Shown here: positions 23,355 through 30,395 of the stretch, one piece after another
Layout of the letters: each line of letters begins with the position of its first letter
How positions within the stretch are numbered: position 1 is the first letter of the stretch
Source: Campylobacteraceae bacterium
GTDB lineage: Bacteria > Campylobacterota > Campylobacteria > Campylobacterales > Sulfurospirillaceae
DNA length: 30,437 nt
NCBI GenBank assembly: GCA_027013265.1
Contig: JALUXQ010000219.1
Location: forward strand, 1 to 30,437
Reading direction: 5' to 3'
The notes under the pieces: model-generated
Seen by the model: the letters and a program-made list of their open reading frames with translations, nothing else
Told to the model about the DNA's origin: nothing
Databases searched by the model: none
Position numbers and translations under genes: made by a program

Positions 23355-25104
23355 GGCTAATCTTCATAGAGCAAAATTTTGGTCCACACATTGAGCAAAA
23401 CTGAGCTATCTTGGCACCCTCTGCGGGCAACTCTTCATCATGGAACTCCAAAGCCCTGTCTGGGTCAAAGCCTATGTTAAACTGGTCAAACCATCTAAAC
23501 TCAAATCTAGCTTTACTCATAGCATTATCCCGTATCTGAGCACCTGCAAACCCCTTGGCAAGATCAGCCGCATGGGCTGCAATCTTATAGGTGATAATCC
23601 CCTCTTTAACATCATCTTTATCTGGCAATCCCAAATGCTCTTTGGGTGTCACATAGCAAAGCATAGCAGTTCCATACCAGCCTATATTTGCAGCTCCCAA
23701 AGCTGAAGTTATGTGGTCATATCCAGGGGCGATATCAGTAGTCAATGGTCCTAGCGTATAAAAAGGGGCTTCATGGCAATCTTCTAGCTCTTTGGTCATG
23801 TTCTCTTTTATCATGTGAAGTGGCACATGTCCTGGACCCTCTATCATCACTTGGACATCGTGTTTCCAAGCTATCTTAGTTAATTCACCCAGAGTTTCGA
23901 GTTCAGCAAACTGCGCTTCATCATTTGCATCATATAAAGAGCCTGGTCTCAAACCATCACCTAGTGAAAATGCCACATCATAAGCCTTCATAATTTGACA
24001 AATATCTTCAAAATGCTCATACAAAAAGCTCTCTTTATGGTGATGCAGACACCACTTTGCCATGATAGAGCCTCCTCTTGAGACAATTCCTGTGAGTCTT
24101 TTTGATGCAAGTGGGATGTAGTGTAGCCTGACACCCGCGTGAATAGTAAAATAATCAACCCCCTGCTCGGCCTGCTCTATCAAAGTATCCCTATATATCT
24201 CCCAAGTCAAATCCTCTGCTACTCCATCTACTTTCTCTAATGCCTGATAGATTGGTACTGTGCCTATAGGAACAGCGGAATTTCTGATGATCCACTCTCT
24301 TGTTTCATGGATATTTTTGCCAGTAGAGAGATCCATAACAGTATCTGCACCCCATCTTGTAGCCCAAATCATCTTTTCAACTTCCTCTTCAATAGATGAT
24401 GAAGTTGCAGAGTTTCCTATGTTTGCATTGACTTTGACCATAAAGTTTCGACCTATTATCATGGGCTCAATCTCTGGATGATTTACATTTGCAGGGATTA
24501 CAGCTCTGCCCGATGCTATCTCATCTCTTACAAATTCTGGAGTATAAAAACTTGGCATTTTCGCTCCAAAGCTCATGCCAGGATGTTGCTCACAGAGGAG
24601 TCCACTTTTTCTCATCTCCTCTATCTTGCAATTTTCTCTTATCGCTATAAACTCCATCTCTGGTGTTATGATTCCTTTTTTTGCATAGTGCATTTGGGTG
24701 ATATTTTTGCCGCTAGCTGCTCGTCTTGGTTTTGGGATATTTGGAAAACGAACTATATTTAACTCATCTTTGGCATATCTTTCATGAGAGTATTTGGAGC
24801 TAAAATTATCTAACTCCTCGGTGTCATTTCTCTCTTCTATCCAATTTGCTCTTAGAGTTTTTAGCCCTTTATGCAAGTCTATATCTGCAAATGGGTCCGT
24901 ATATGGGCCTGTTGTATCATAAACAAAAAGCGGAGGATTTTGCTCAAGCGAGCCATCGCTTTTAACTGTTGGACTAAGAGTTATCTCTCGCAAAGGCACT
25001 CGTATATCGGCACGACTGCCTTGTTCAAAAATCTTTTTTGAATTTGGTAGATTTTGTATGTATGTTTTGTTGATCTCTTTTAGATTCTCTAGTGTTTTAC
25101 TCAT
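23332..25104 (-). CDS. thiC: HMP-phosphate synthase (phosphomethylpyrimidine synthase)
   Basis: 590 residues. A radical SAM-type enzyme rearranging 5-aminoimidazole ribotide to the thiamin pyrimidine (HMP-P). The unusual C-terminal iron-sulfur motif C-S-M-C-G-P-K-F-C (CxxCxxxxC) is intact. Other ThiC blocks: Y-D-T-T-G-P-Y-T-D-P, A-N-V-N-H-P-E-I-E-P-M-I-I-G, and E-G-P-G-H-V-P-L-H. First gene of thiC-thiS-thiG-thiH-thiE, under a TPP riboswitch. The ATG has AGGAG 8 bases upstream, inside the switch's closing stem. Confidence 0.98.
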   Translation of the reverse strand: MSKTLENLKEINKTYIQNLPNSKKIFEQGSRADIRVPLREITLSPTVKSDGSLEQNPPLFVYDTTGPYTDPFADIDLHKGLKTLRANWIEERNDTEELDNFSSKYSHERYAKDELNIVRFPNIPKPRRAASGKNITQMHYAKKGIITPEMEFIAIRENCKIEEMRKSGLLCEQHPGMSFGAKMPSFYTPEFVRDEIASGRAVIPANVNHPEIEPMIIGRNFMVKVNANIGNSATSSSIEEEVEKMIWATRWGADTVMDLSTGKNIHETREWIIRNSAVPIGTVPIYQALEKVDGVAEDLTWEIYRDTLIEQAEQGVDYFTIHAGVRLHYIPLASKRLTGIVSRGGSIMAKWCLHHHKESFLYEHFEDICQIMKAYDVAFSLGDGLRPGSLYDANDEAQFAELETLGELTKIAWKHDVQVMIEGPGHVPLHMIKENMTKELEDCHEAPFYTLGPLTTDIAPGYDHITSALGAANIGWYGTAMLCYVTPKEHLGLPDKDDVKEGIITYKIAAHAADLAKGFAGAQIRDNAMSKARFEFRWFDQFNIGFDPDRALEFHDEELPAEGAKIAQFCSMCGPKFCSMKISHDIRKTK

Positions 25105-25113
25105 GTAGTTATC

Positions 25114-25220
25114 TCCTTTCCTACGCCCGCATTATCGGGATCAGGTAAAACGACAAGAGCGAGTAACTCCTGCCGAATGTTGAGGGTATTATCTCAGCCG
25201 AAATTTCAGCACCCCTAAGA
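25114..25220 (-). ncRNA. TPP riboswitch (THI element) of the thi operon
   Basis: The transcript (minus strand) carries the conserved THI blocks in order: GGGGTGC, then GGCTGAGATAATACCC, ACCTGATCCCGATAATGC and GCGTAGGAAA, immediately before thiC. The P1 closing stem can form between UCUU (25220-25217) and AGGA (25117-25114). That AGGA is part of the thiC Shine-Dalgarno AGGAG, so TPP binding should block ribosome loading directly. Confidence 0.95.
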
Positions 25221-25255
25221 CATTTTGTGAACTGTTAACAATAAAAAGTAGTCGA

Positions 25256-25264
25256 ATTATATCA
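25256..25264 (-). promoter_or_regulatory. thi operon extended -10 promoter
   Basis: Minus-strand TGATATAAT (25264 to 25256) is a perfect extended -10. Transcription would start near 25249, giving a leader of about 145 bases that contains the whole TPP riboswitch. No good -35 is seen. Confidence 0.65.
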
Positions 25265-25272
25265 AGCAAATC

Positions 25273-25293
25273 AAAAAAGTAGCTTAAGAGCTA
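25273..25293 (-). terminator. Terminator of the PilZ-like gene
   Basis: Minus-strand stem TAGCT/AGCTA (25293-25289 with 25284-25280), 4-base loop, then C and six T residues (25278-25273). It follows the stop codon of the PilZ-like gene by 4 bases and isolates it from the thi promoter. Confidence 0.7.
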
Positions 25294-25297
25294 TCTT

Positions 25298-26419
25298 TTA
25301 TCTCTTTAACTCTAACTTTAAAGCGGAGAGTAGTTCATTTTGCTGAGAAGATATATAGTCTCTTATCTTTGATTTTTGTGTTGCATTTGGAGATATATTT
25401 ACTATTACTTGGTTATTTACAATACTAAATATATAAGCTTTTAACGCCAAAGTGGAGAGTATTTTTTTTTCATTTGCTAGTTGAAATTTTATAGTTAACT
25501 CTTTGTGAAACAAATCTCTTCTTGCCATATTTTCTGTCTGACTAGTAGGGATTTCAAAAGAGATTGAGCCCTCTGATATGCTCGTGATTGAACCCTCTAC
25601 AAGTTTTTTGTGTTCAAGTACCAAAAGTGTATGAATCTTTTTTGTCGGCTCAATCCTAGCACTGCTTCTCTCTATCGGCGAAGATTGGAGAAATTGTAAA
25701 TTGCCCAATACTATTATAAACTCACTTTTATCAATCTTTAAAATGTCGGCTTTAATGATATCTGGCACTCCATCATGTTGCACAAAGGTAAACTTTTCAT
25801 TTTGGTAAAATGGAATTTTATCAGCTTTTATACCTACTTGCATAATTCCGTCACTAAAGCCATTTACTCTCGCTTTTTCAGTAATTGGTATGCCTTTATA
25901 TATGTTATTCAAGGATATCTCACTATTTTTGCTAAATATATTTTTTAGCACTTTCAAGGGTTGCATAGTATCATAATAGTCAAAATCTACTGTGCCATAA
26001 AACACCTTTTTTCTGCTAGAAAGTTTTGACATGACAAAATATTTATCAACTCTATCCATGATTTTTTTGTAAGTATCACCTATATTATTAACGGTAATAC
26101 CTATATTTTTAATCTCAAAGTCAAAAAGATTATAAATTTTATGGTTCATCTTGTTTATCATAGCTTTGGCTTGGTGTATCTTAGTATCTTTTAAAAACAG
26201 GACAAATGAGTCGCTGTCTTCCTGAAGTATCGGACTAAAATCTGTAAATTTATGTATAAAAGCTACCAAGTCCTTAAAGGTATAAGCATCATCTAAGTCA
26301 ACTTCATATCCAAATTTGATGATAGAAAATATACTTTTTTGCTCTTTCGCAAATTTTAGATTTGCTTCCACCACTCCTCTATTTAAATAACTATTTATCT
26401 TGGTATCTCTGTTTTTCAT
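25298..26419 (-). CDS. Protein with degenerate GGDEF-like and PilZ-like domains
   Basis: 373 residues, no membrane segment. Residues about 20-145 follow the strand/helix order of a GGDEF domain, but the active-site turn reads E-D-S-D-S-F-V-L-F, so no cyclase activity is expected. Residues about 165-370 look like a PilZN/PilZ pair: the PilZ arginine motif is R-S-S-A-R (251-255) while the second motif reads S-I-S-E-G-S (280-285) where (D/N)xSxxG is expected. It is probably a c-di-GMP receptor or a degenerate relative. ATG 26419 has GAGG upstream. It stands alone between two terminating/promoter regions and is divergent from ciaB. Family call is by pattern, moderate confidence. Confidence 0.6.
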   Translation of the reverse strand: MKNRDTKINSYLNRGVVEANLKFAKEQKSIFSIIKFGYEVDLDDAYTFKDLVAFIHKFTDFSPILQEDSDSFVLFLKDTKIHQAKAMINKMNHKIYNLFDFEIKNIGITVNNIGDTYKKIMDRVDKYFVMSKLSSRKKVFYGTVDFDYYDTMQPLKVLKNIFSKNSEISLNNIYKGIPITEKARVNGFSDGIMQVGIKADKIPFYQNEKFTFVQHDGVPDIIKADILKIDKSEFIIVLGNLQFLQSSPIERSSARIEPTKKIHTLLVLEHKKLVEGSITSISEGSISFEIPTSQTENMARRDLFHKELTIKFQLANEKKILSTLALKAYIFSIVNNQVIVNISPNATQKSKIRDYISSQQNELLSALKLELKR

Positions 26420-26460
26420 GCTTTACCTCTTTTGTACATAAGTCTAACTTTACAGGCTAG

Positions 26461-26496
26461 GTATGATATTATACTCTACTTGATATAATTATGCAA
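26461..26496. promoter_or_regulatory. Overlapping divergent promoters of the PilZ-like gene and ciaB
   Basis: Minus strand: TTGCAT (26496-26491), 17-base spacer, TATAAT (26473-26468) for the PilZ-like gene. Plus strand: extended -10 TGATATAAT (26481-26489) for ciaB. Each -10 lies in the spacer region of the other, so both promoters cannot be occupied at once. Confidence 0.6.
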
Positions 26497-26523
26497 GAAA
26501 AGAGACATGGGAGAAAAACTATA

Positions 26524-28377
26524 GTGGATGAAAAATTTAAAAAAGATTTAGGCAGATTGTATAAATTGATTAGTGAAAATCAAAAAAACTTAGGAAACTA
26601 CTATAAATTAGTAGAGGAGAAAGATTATAGAAACGAAAAACTACAAGTATATATAGATGAGTTTTTAGATGAATGCGAACTAAAACACAATAAAGAGAAC
26701 AGGCTCGCTGTTTTAAGCAGATTGATAAATTTGAGAGATGAACAGTTTGTTCAGGTGGTTTCAAAAAATGGTGCAAGCAGGCAAGATATCGAAAAGAAAA
26801 GAGCATTAGGCTATCTTTGGACGAAAAATTTTCACCTTAAAAAAGAGGAGGAAATCCTAAAAGTTATAGATGAAGAGAAACTGCTAAATGAGTTTTACAG
26901 AGTGCTGTTATCTGGTGTTCATGAGATAGGAGTTGCCATGAGCGACTGGCAATACAAATGGAACGAGCATATAATCAACAACATAAACCCAAGCCTCAAT
27001 GAACAATTTGGTGAAGATACAATAAACTACTTAGAAGAAAATGGGCTGCTTGATATGGATGAAGATAGAAATATAGCAGATAGAGCCTACTCTGTTTTAG
27101 ACAAAAGAGATGGCAAATATATAGTTTTGACTTATGCACAATTTTTCAAAGATGATGTGAAAAAAGTCTGTTTGCTGCTAGAAAAACTGATCAAGAGACT
27201 ACAAACTTTACAAGATAGTGAGACAAATCAAAAAGAGAGTTATATAGAGTATTTTAGAGCCCTAAGTATTGCTTTTTCGGAGCTAGATAGATTTAAACTC
27301 CTAAAAAGATGGAAAGATGTCGACAGAGCTTGGATGAAGATTACTTCACCATTGCAAGTTGGACATCCACTAGAGTATTATGAGGATCATTATAGAAAAG
27401 CTGTCGCACTTGAGTGGGATGTAAGAATTTCAAATCCTAAAAATCTAGGTGCAAATGAGACGCTAAAAGATATAAATCAGATGCACAGAAGCATATTTGA
27501 TAAAATCGGCAAGAACAAAGAAGCAATCTTTAAAAGAGTCAAAAAGAACTTGGACAATATACAACTCTACATAGGAAGACCAGCATTTTACTATGCTAGC
27601 GAATTTAATGGACTTTTTTCTGCGCAAGTTGTGCCAAACGATGAAGAGGTAAGCAAGGAGCTAGGCAAAAAGATTTTTGCTTTTGCAGACAACATACTCG
27701 ACATCCAGAGGGCAAAACCATTTCTAAAGATAGACAAAATCATCTTTGGCGAAGAGTTTTTGAGAAAAGAGAGAGAACTTATATTTAAAAAAGAGAATCT
27801 TTGGCATAAAGTTTATGAAATAAGCACGATAGGGCATGAGTTTGGACACATTCTCTGGCTCGATAGCGATAGTGAAATACGCATGAACAAAAGCGGTGTA
27901 TTTAAAAACATAGAGGAGTTTAAAGCAACAACAGGCGGGTTAGTTGCATTTTTTATGAATGAAAACCAACAAATAAAAGAGTATGTTTTTAGTGAACTCA
28001 TCAAAAGAGCGGTTGGTCTGATAGCATGGAGAAAAACTGGTGAAGTAGAGCCTTACTACTGCGAAGGTTTGATACACTTAAAAGCTCTATTTGACTGTGA
28101 TGTGTTGGATTTTGATGAAAAATTGACTATTAACGATAGTGAAGAAAATTATGAAAAACTAAAAAATTGGTACTTTAAAAATTATGAGAAATTGGCTCTT
28201 CACTATTTAGAAAAAAGAGATGCGAGTGAATTTTTAAGCCTCTTTGCCCACAAAGAAGATGGTGACTATATGCCAAATGAGACAAAAATCAAATCTTTTG
28301 TCTCATACTATTGGGATTTGCACCAAAAAATAGGAAGAGATATCGATAGTGAAGCCAAAAAAAGTGACTGGATATGA
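26524..28377 (+). CDS. ciaB: CiaB-family protein with HExxH zinc-peptidase-like site
   Basis: 617 residues from GTG 26524. In Campylobacter jejuni CiaB is an invasion antigen reported to be secreted by the flagellar apparatus, but homologues occur across the phylum including environmental species, so the ancestral job is something else. Recognition rests on length and on W-K-D-V-D-R-A-W and L-Y-I-G-R-P-A, which resemble the segments targeted by common Arcobacter ciaB PCR primers (from memory) and lie at matching spacing. H-E-F-G-H at 27835-27849 and I-E-E-F-K-A-T about 22 residues later look like a gluzincin zinc site. An in-frame ATG at 26491 directly follows the -10 box, so it should not be in the message. 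GTG 26524 has GGGAG 10 bases upstream. No signal peptide. Confidence 0.8.
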   Translation: MDEKFKKDLGRLYKLISENQKNLGNYYKLVEEKDYRNEKLQVYIDEFLDECELKHNKENRLAVLSRLINLRDEQFVQVVSKNGASRQDIEKKRALGYLWTKNFHLKKEEEILKVIDEEKLLNEFYRVLLSGVHEIGVAMSDWQYKWNEHIINNINPSLNEQFGEDTINYLEENGLLDMDEDRNIADRAYSVLDKRDGKYIVLTYAQFFKDDVKKVCLLLEKLIKRLQTLQDSETNQKESYIEYFRALSIAFSELDRFKLLKRWKDVDRAWMKITSPLQVGHPLEYYEDHYRKAVALEWDVRISNPKNLGANETLKDINQMHRSIFDKIGKNKEAIFKRVKKNLDNIQLYIGRPAFYYASEFNGLFSAQVVPNDEEVSKELGKKIFAFADNILDIQRAKPFLKIDKIIFGEEFLRKERELIFKKENLWHKVYEISTIGHEFGHILWLDSDSEIRMNKSGVFKNIEEFKATTGGLVAFFMNENQQIKEYVFSELIKRAVGLIAWRKTGEVEPYYCEGLIHLKALFDCDVLDFDEKLTINDSEENYEKLKNWYFKNYEKLALHYLEKRDASEFLSLFAHKEDGDYMPNETKIKSFVSYYWDLHQKIGRDIDSEAKKSDWI

Positions 28378-28422
28378 TACACTTTTACTTCACGATTTTT
28401 ATATAAGAATTTGCATAAAAAA

Positions 28423-28451
28423 TTGTGACCGAACCTAAAACAATTTATAAG
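28423..28451 (+). promoter_or_regulatory. Probable promoter of the ClC gene
   Basis: TTGTGA (28423-28428), 17-base spacer, TATAAG (28446-28451), about 50 bases before the GTG start. A second AT-rich -10-like box (TATAAA) occurs at about 28475. Confidence 0.45.
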
Positions 28452-28501
28452 ATTTAAAAGAGTATCATTTTGATTATAAAATCCCTTATTAAGAAAATTT
28501 T

Positions 28502-29899
28502 GTGAAAAAACATGTTACTGAACAGACTGTTATCTTTTTTAGTGTGGCCAAATGGTTATTTCTATCATCATTCATAGGTATTATTATTGGTGCCTTGATG
28601 TCTGGTTTTTTGTGGATACTGGAATTCTCTGTCAATAATAGAAGTGTACTGCCGATTCCATACTATTTCATACTTCCACTCGCTCTTCCTTTGACCATAT
28701 GGGTAATAAAAACATTTGCTCCAAATGCTATGGGGCATGGAACTGAAAAGGTTATAGAGGCTGTTCACAAAAGAGAAGGCAAGATAAAAGTAGCTGTCAT
28801 GCCTATAAAGCTGTTAGCAACAGTTTTTACGATATTTGCTGGTGGCTCAGTTGGTAAAGAGGGTCCTGGAGCTCAGATAGGTGCAGGAGCATCTTCAGTT
28901 ATAGCTTCGATACTGCGATTTAGTGATGCAGACAGAAAAAAGCTTGTTATCTGCGGTATCAGTGCTGGTTTTGCATCTGTTTTTGGAACGCCGATAGCTG
29001 GGGCGATTTTCGGTATAGAGGTGTTAACAATTGGCGTAATCATGTACGATGTTCTACTACCATCTTTTATAGCTGGTTTTGCAGCATTTACCACTGCTCA
29101 GTTTCTAGGAACAGACTACACATATTTTGACATTCACTTCTATAAAGCTGTTGATTTGGATTTGACCCTTATAGCTGAAGTTTTAGTAGCAGGCATATTT
29201 TTTGGTGTTGTTTCAGATTTTTTTATAACAGTTTTAACCGACATAGAGAAGGTAGTCGCAAAAATAAAATACAATCCCTACATAAAAGCATTTACCGCAG
29301 GTCTCATCATGGTCATTGCAACCTTGATAGTTGGTGATAGATATCTAGGTCTTGGGCTCGGTATCATAGAAAATGCACTCGACCCTGAAGGCTTTTTATC
29401 CGCCGATATCAACTGGTATGACTTTATACTTAAAACTATTTTTACATCTATCTCGCTCGGAAGTGGAGGAAGTGGAGGGATTGTCACCCCAATATTTTAT
29501 GTAGGTGCCACAAGTGGCGTTGTCTTTGGACATCTCATACACAATGAGGTGGCTCTTTTTGCGGCACTCGGTTTTGTAAGTGTCTTAGCAGGAACCACAA
29601 ATGCTCCAATAGCGTCAGTTATAATGGCGGTGGAGCTTTTTGGTATAGAGATAGCGCATTATGCAGCTATTTCTGCTGTTGTTGCCTTCCTTGTTTCCGG
29701 TCATAGAAGTGTATTCCCTTCACAAAAAATTGCCATGAGTAAGGCTGGCAGCATAGATGTTGAGATGGGTGACGATATAGAACACTCAAATATAAGTATC
29801 CACATGGAAGACTTAGAAAAGTTTAAAAATCTAGGCTCTCAGATAAAATATAAAAGGCTAAAGTGGCAAGCCAAGAATTTTCACCATAAGAAACTATAA
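28502..29899 (+). CDS. ClC-family chloride channel or transporter
   Basis: 465 residues, polytopic, inner membrane. ClC proteins move Cl- either passively or in exchange for H+. The G-K-E-G-P-G-A-Q-I-G motif carries the gating glutamate (Glu120, equivalent to E148 of E. coli ClC-ec1), and G-G-I-V-T-P is the third selectivity motif. Oddities: the usual first motif G-S-G-I-P is replaced around M-G-H-G-T-E, and the helix corresponding to ClC-ec1 E202-E203 reads I-E-V, with Val at the internal proton glutamate. There are no CBS domains. The GTG start at 28502 has only a weak Shine-Dalgarno; it is transcribed separately from ciaB. Confidence 0.88.
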   Translation: MKKHVTEQTVIFFSVAKWLFLSSFIGIIIGALMSGFLWILEFSVNNRSVLPIPYYFILPLALPLTIWVIKTFAPNAMGHGTEKVIEAVHKREGKIKVAVMPIKLLATVFTIFAGGSVGKEGPGAQIGAGASSVIASILRFSDADRKKLVICGISAGFASVFGTPIAGAIFGIEVLTIGVIMYDVLLPSFIAGFAAFTTAQFLGTDYTYFDIHFYKAVDLDLTLIAEVLVAGIFFGVVSDFFITVLTDIEKVVAKIKYNPYIKAFTAGLIMVIATLIVGDRYLGLGLGIIENALDPEGFLSADINWYDFILKTIFTSISLGSGGSGGIVTPIFYVGATSGVVFGHLIHNEVALFAALGFVSVLAGTTNAPIASVIMAVELFGIEIAHYAAISAVVAFLVSGHRSVFPSQKIAMSKAGSIDVEMGDDIEHSNISIHMEDLEKFKNLGSQIKYKRLKWQAKNFHHKKL

Positions 29900-29957
29900 T
29901 GCCCCTAAAAATCAAGACAACTCTCCAAAAGATTTAATTTCATACTAACCTGTTACC

Positions 29958-30065
29958 TTATGCTACATTTTTTAGATATTCAAGATACACATTCATTGGT
30001 TTTTGATAGTTTATATTTGAATGAAATCTATTATTACTCCACCAAGTAACTAACTCAATTTTTGA
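29958..30065 (-). pseudogene. 3' fragment of an IS3-family transposase (OrfB C-terminus)
   Basis: Translated from the minus strand, 30065 to 29958 gives about 35 codons ending in TAA, including T-W-W-S-N-N-R-F-H-S-N-I-N-Y-Q-K-P and Y-L-E-Y-L-K-N-V-A. The N-N-R-F-H-S-x-x-x-Y-x-x-P pattern is the end of the integrase catalytic domain of IS3-type transposases. Everything upstream of it is missing: at 30066 it runs into the palindromic insert. Confidence 0.75.
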
Positions 30066-30161
30066 TGTAGTGATTTTGCTCATAGACGAGGCAGATTTGT
30101 GAAGGCTTAGCAAGAGCTAAGTTGAACAAATCTAACGAAGTATATGCGCAAAATCACTACA
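30066..30161. repeat. Inner palindrome 1 (96 bp)
   Basis: Perfect 14-bp arms TGTAGTGATTTTGC (30066-30079) and its complement (30148-30161). Further in, AGATTTGT/ACAAATCT pair, and the centre is CTTAGC-AAGA-GCTAAG. Mismatched segments lie between these. It looks like a unit of a palindromic repeat family, or a structured RNA. Confidence 0.8.
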
Positions 30162-30170
30162 CCCTTTGGG

Positions 30171-30269
30171 GAGAGCAATAAGAGGCAATCTATAAGTAAA
30201 AAAATACTTGAATTAGCTTTAGCTAGTCCTTTATATTTTTTTACTTATATCTCACCACTTCTTGCTCTC
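30171..30269. repeat. Inner palindrome 2 (99 bp)
   Basis: Arms 30171-30206 and 30234-30269 are inverted copies matching at 30 of 36 positions, with a perfect inner 16 bp (TATAAGTAAAAAAATA) and perfect outer 8 bp (GAGAGCAA). The 27-base loop holds TAGCT-TT-AGCTA. It is unrelated in sequence to palindrome 1. Confidence 0.8.
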
Positions 30270-30281
30270 TCAAAAGTTGAG

Positions 30282-30395
30282 TTAGTTACTTGGTGGAGTA
30301 ATAATTGACTTGTTGTCATCTCCTCTTTTTAGTATCTCTAAGACTATTTTTGTTTTTTGCTCGACTGTATATGTTTTACCTTTTTTTCTACTCAT
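30282..30395 (-). pseudogene. 5' fragment of an IS3-family OrfA
   Basis: ATG at 30395 with GGAGA upstream begins M-S-R-K-K-G-K-T-Y-T-V-E-Q-K-T-K-I-V-L-E-I-L-K, the typical start of an IS3-family OrfA helix-turn-helix protein. After about 30 codons the frame enters the inverted copy of the OrfB end at 30305 and stops at 30282. With the fragment at 29958 it marks both ends of one deleted element; the element's right end is beyond the window or near its edge. Confidence 0.7.

Larger units (their letters stand above)
30030..30305. repeat. 276-bp nested palindrome inside the IS remnant
   Basis: Outer arms 30030-30065 and 30270-30305 are inverted copies, 35 of 36 bases identical (one T/C difference at 30059). 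The left arm is authentic OrfB coding sequence; the right arm is an inverted duplicate of it placed against OrfA. The arms abut exactly two further hairpins (30066-30161 and 30171-30269) joined by CCCTTTGGG, itself a 3-bp stem. As a single strand the whole block could fold into one branched structure. Confidence 0.9.

Noticed and set aside
26491..26523. ATG start of ciaB 33 bases upstream
   Set aside because: It directly follows the TATAAT box, so it would lie upstream of the expected transcript start, and it has no ribosome binding site.
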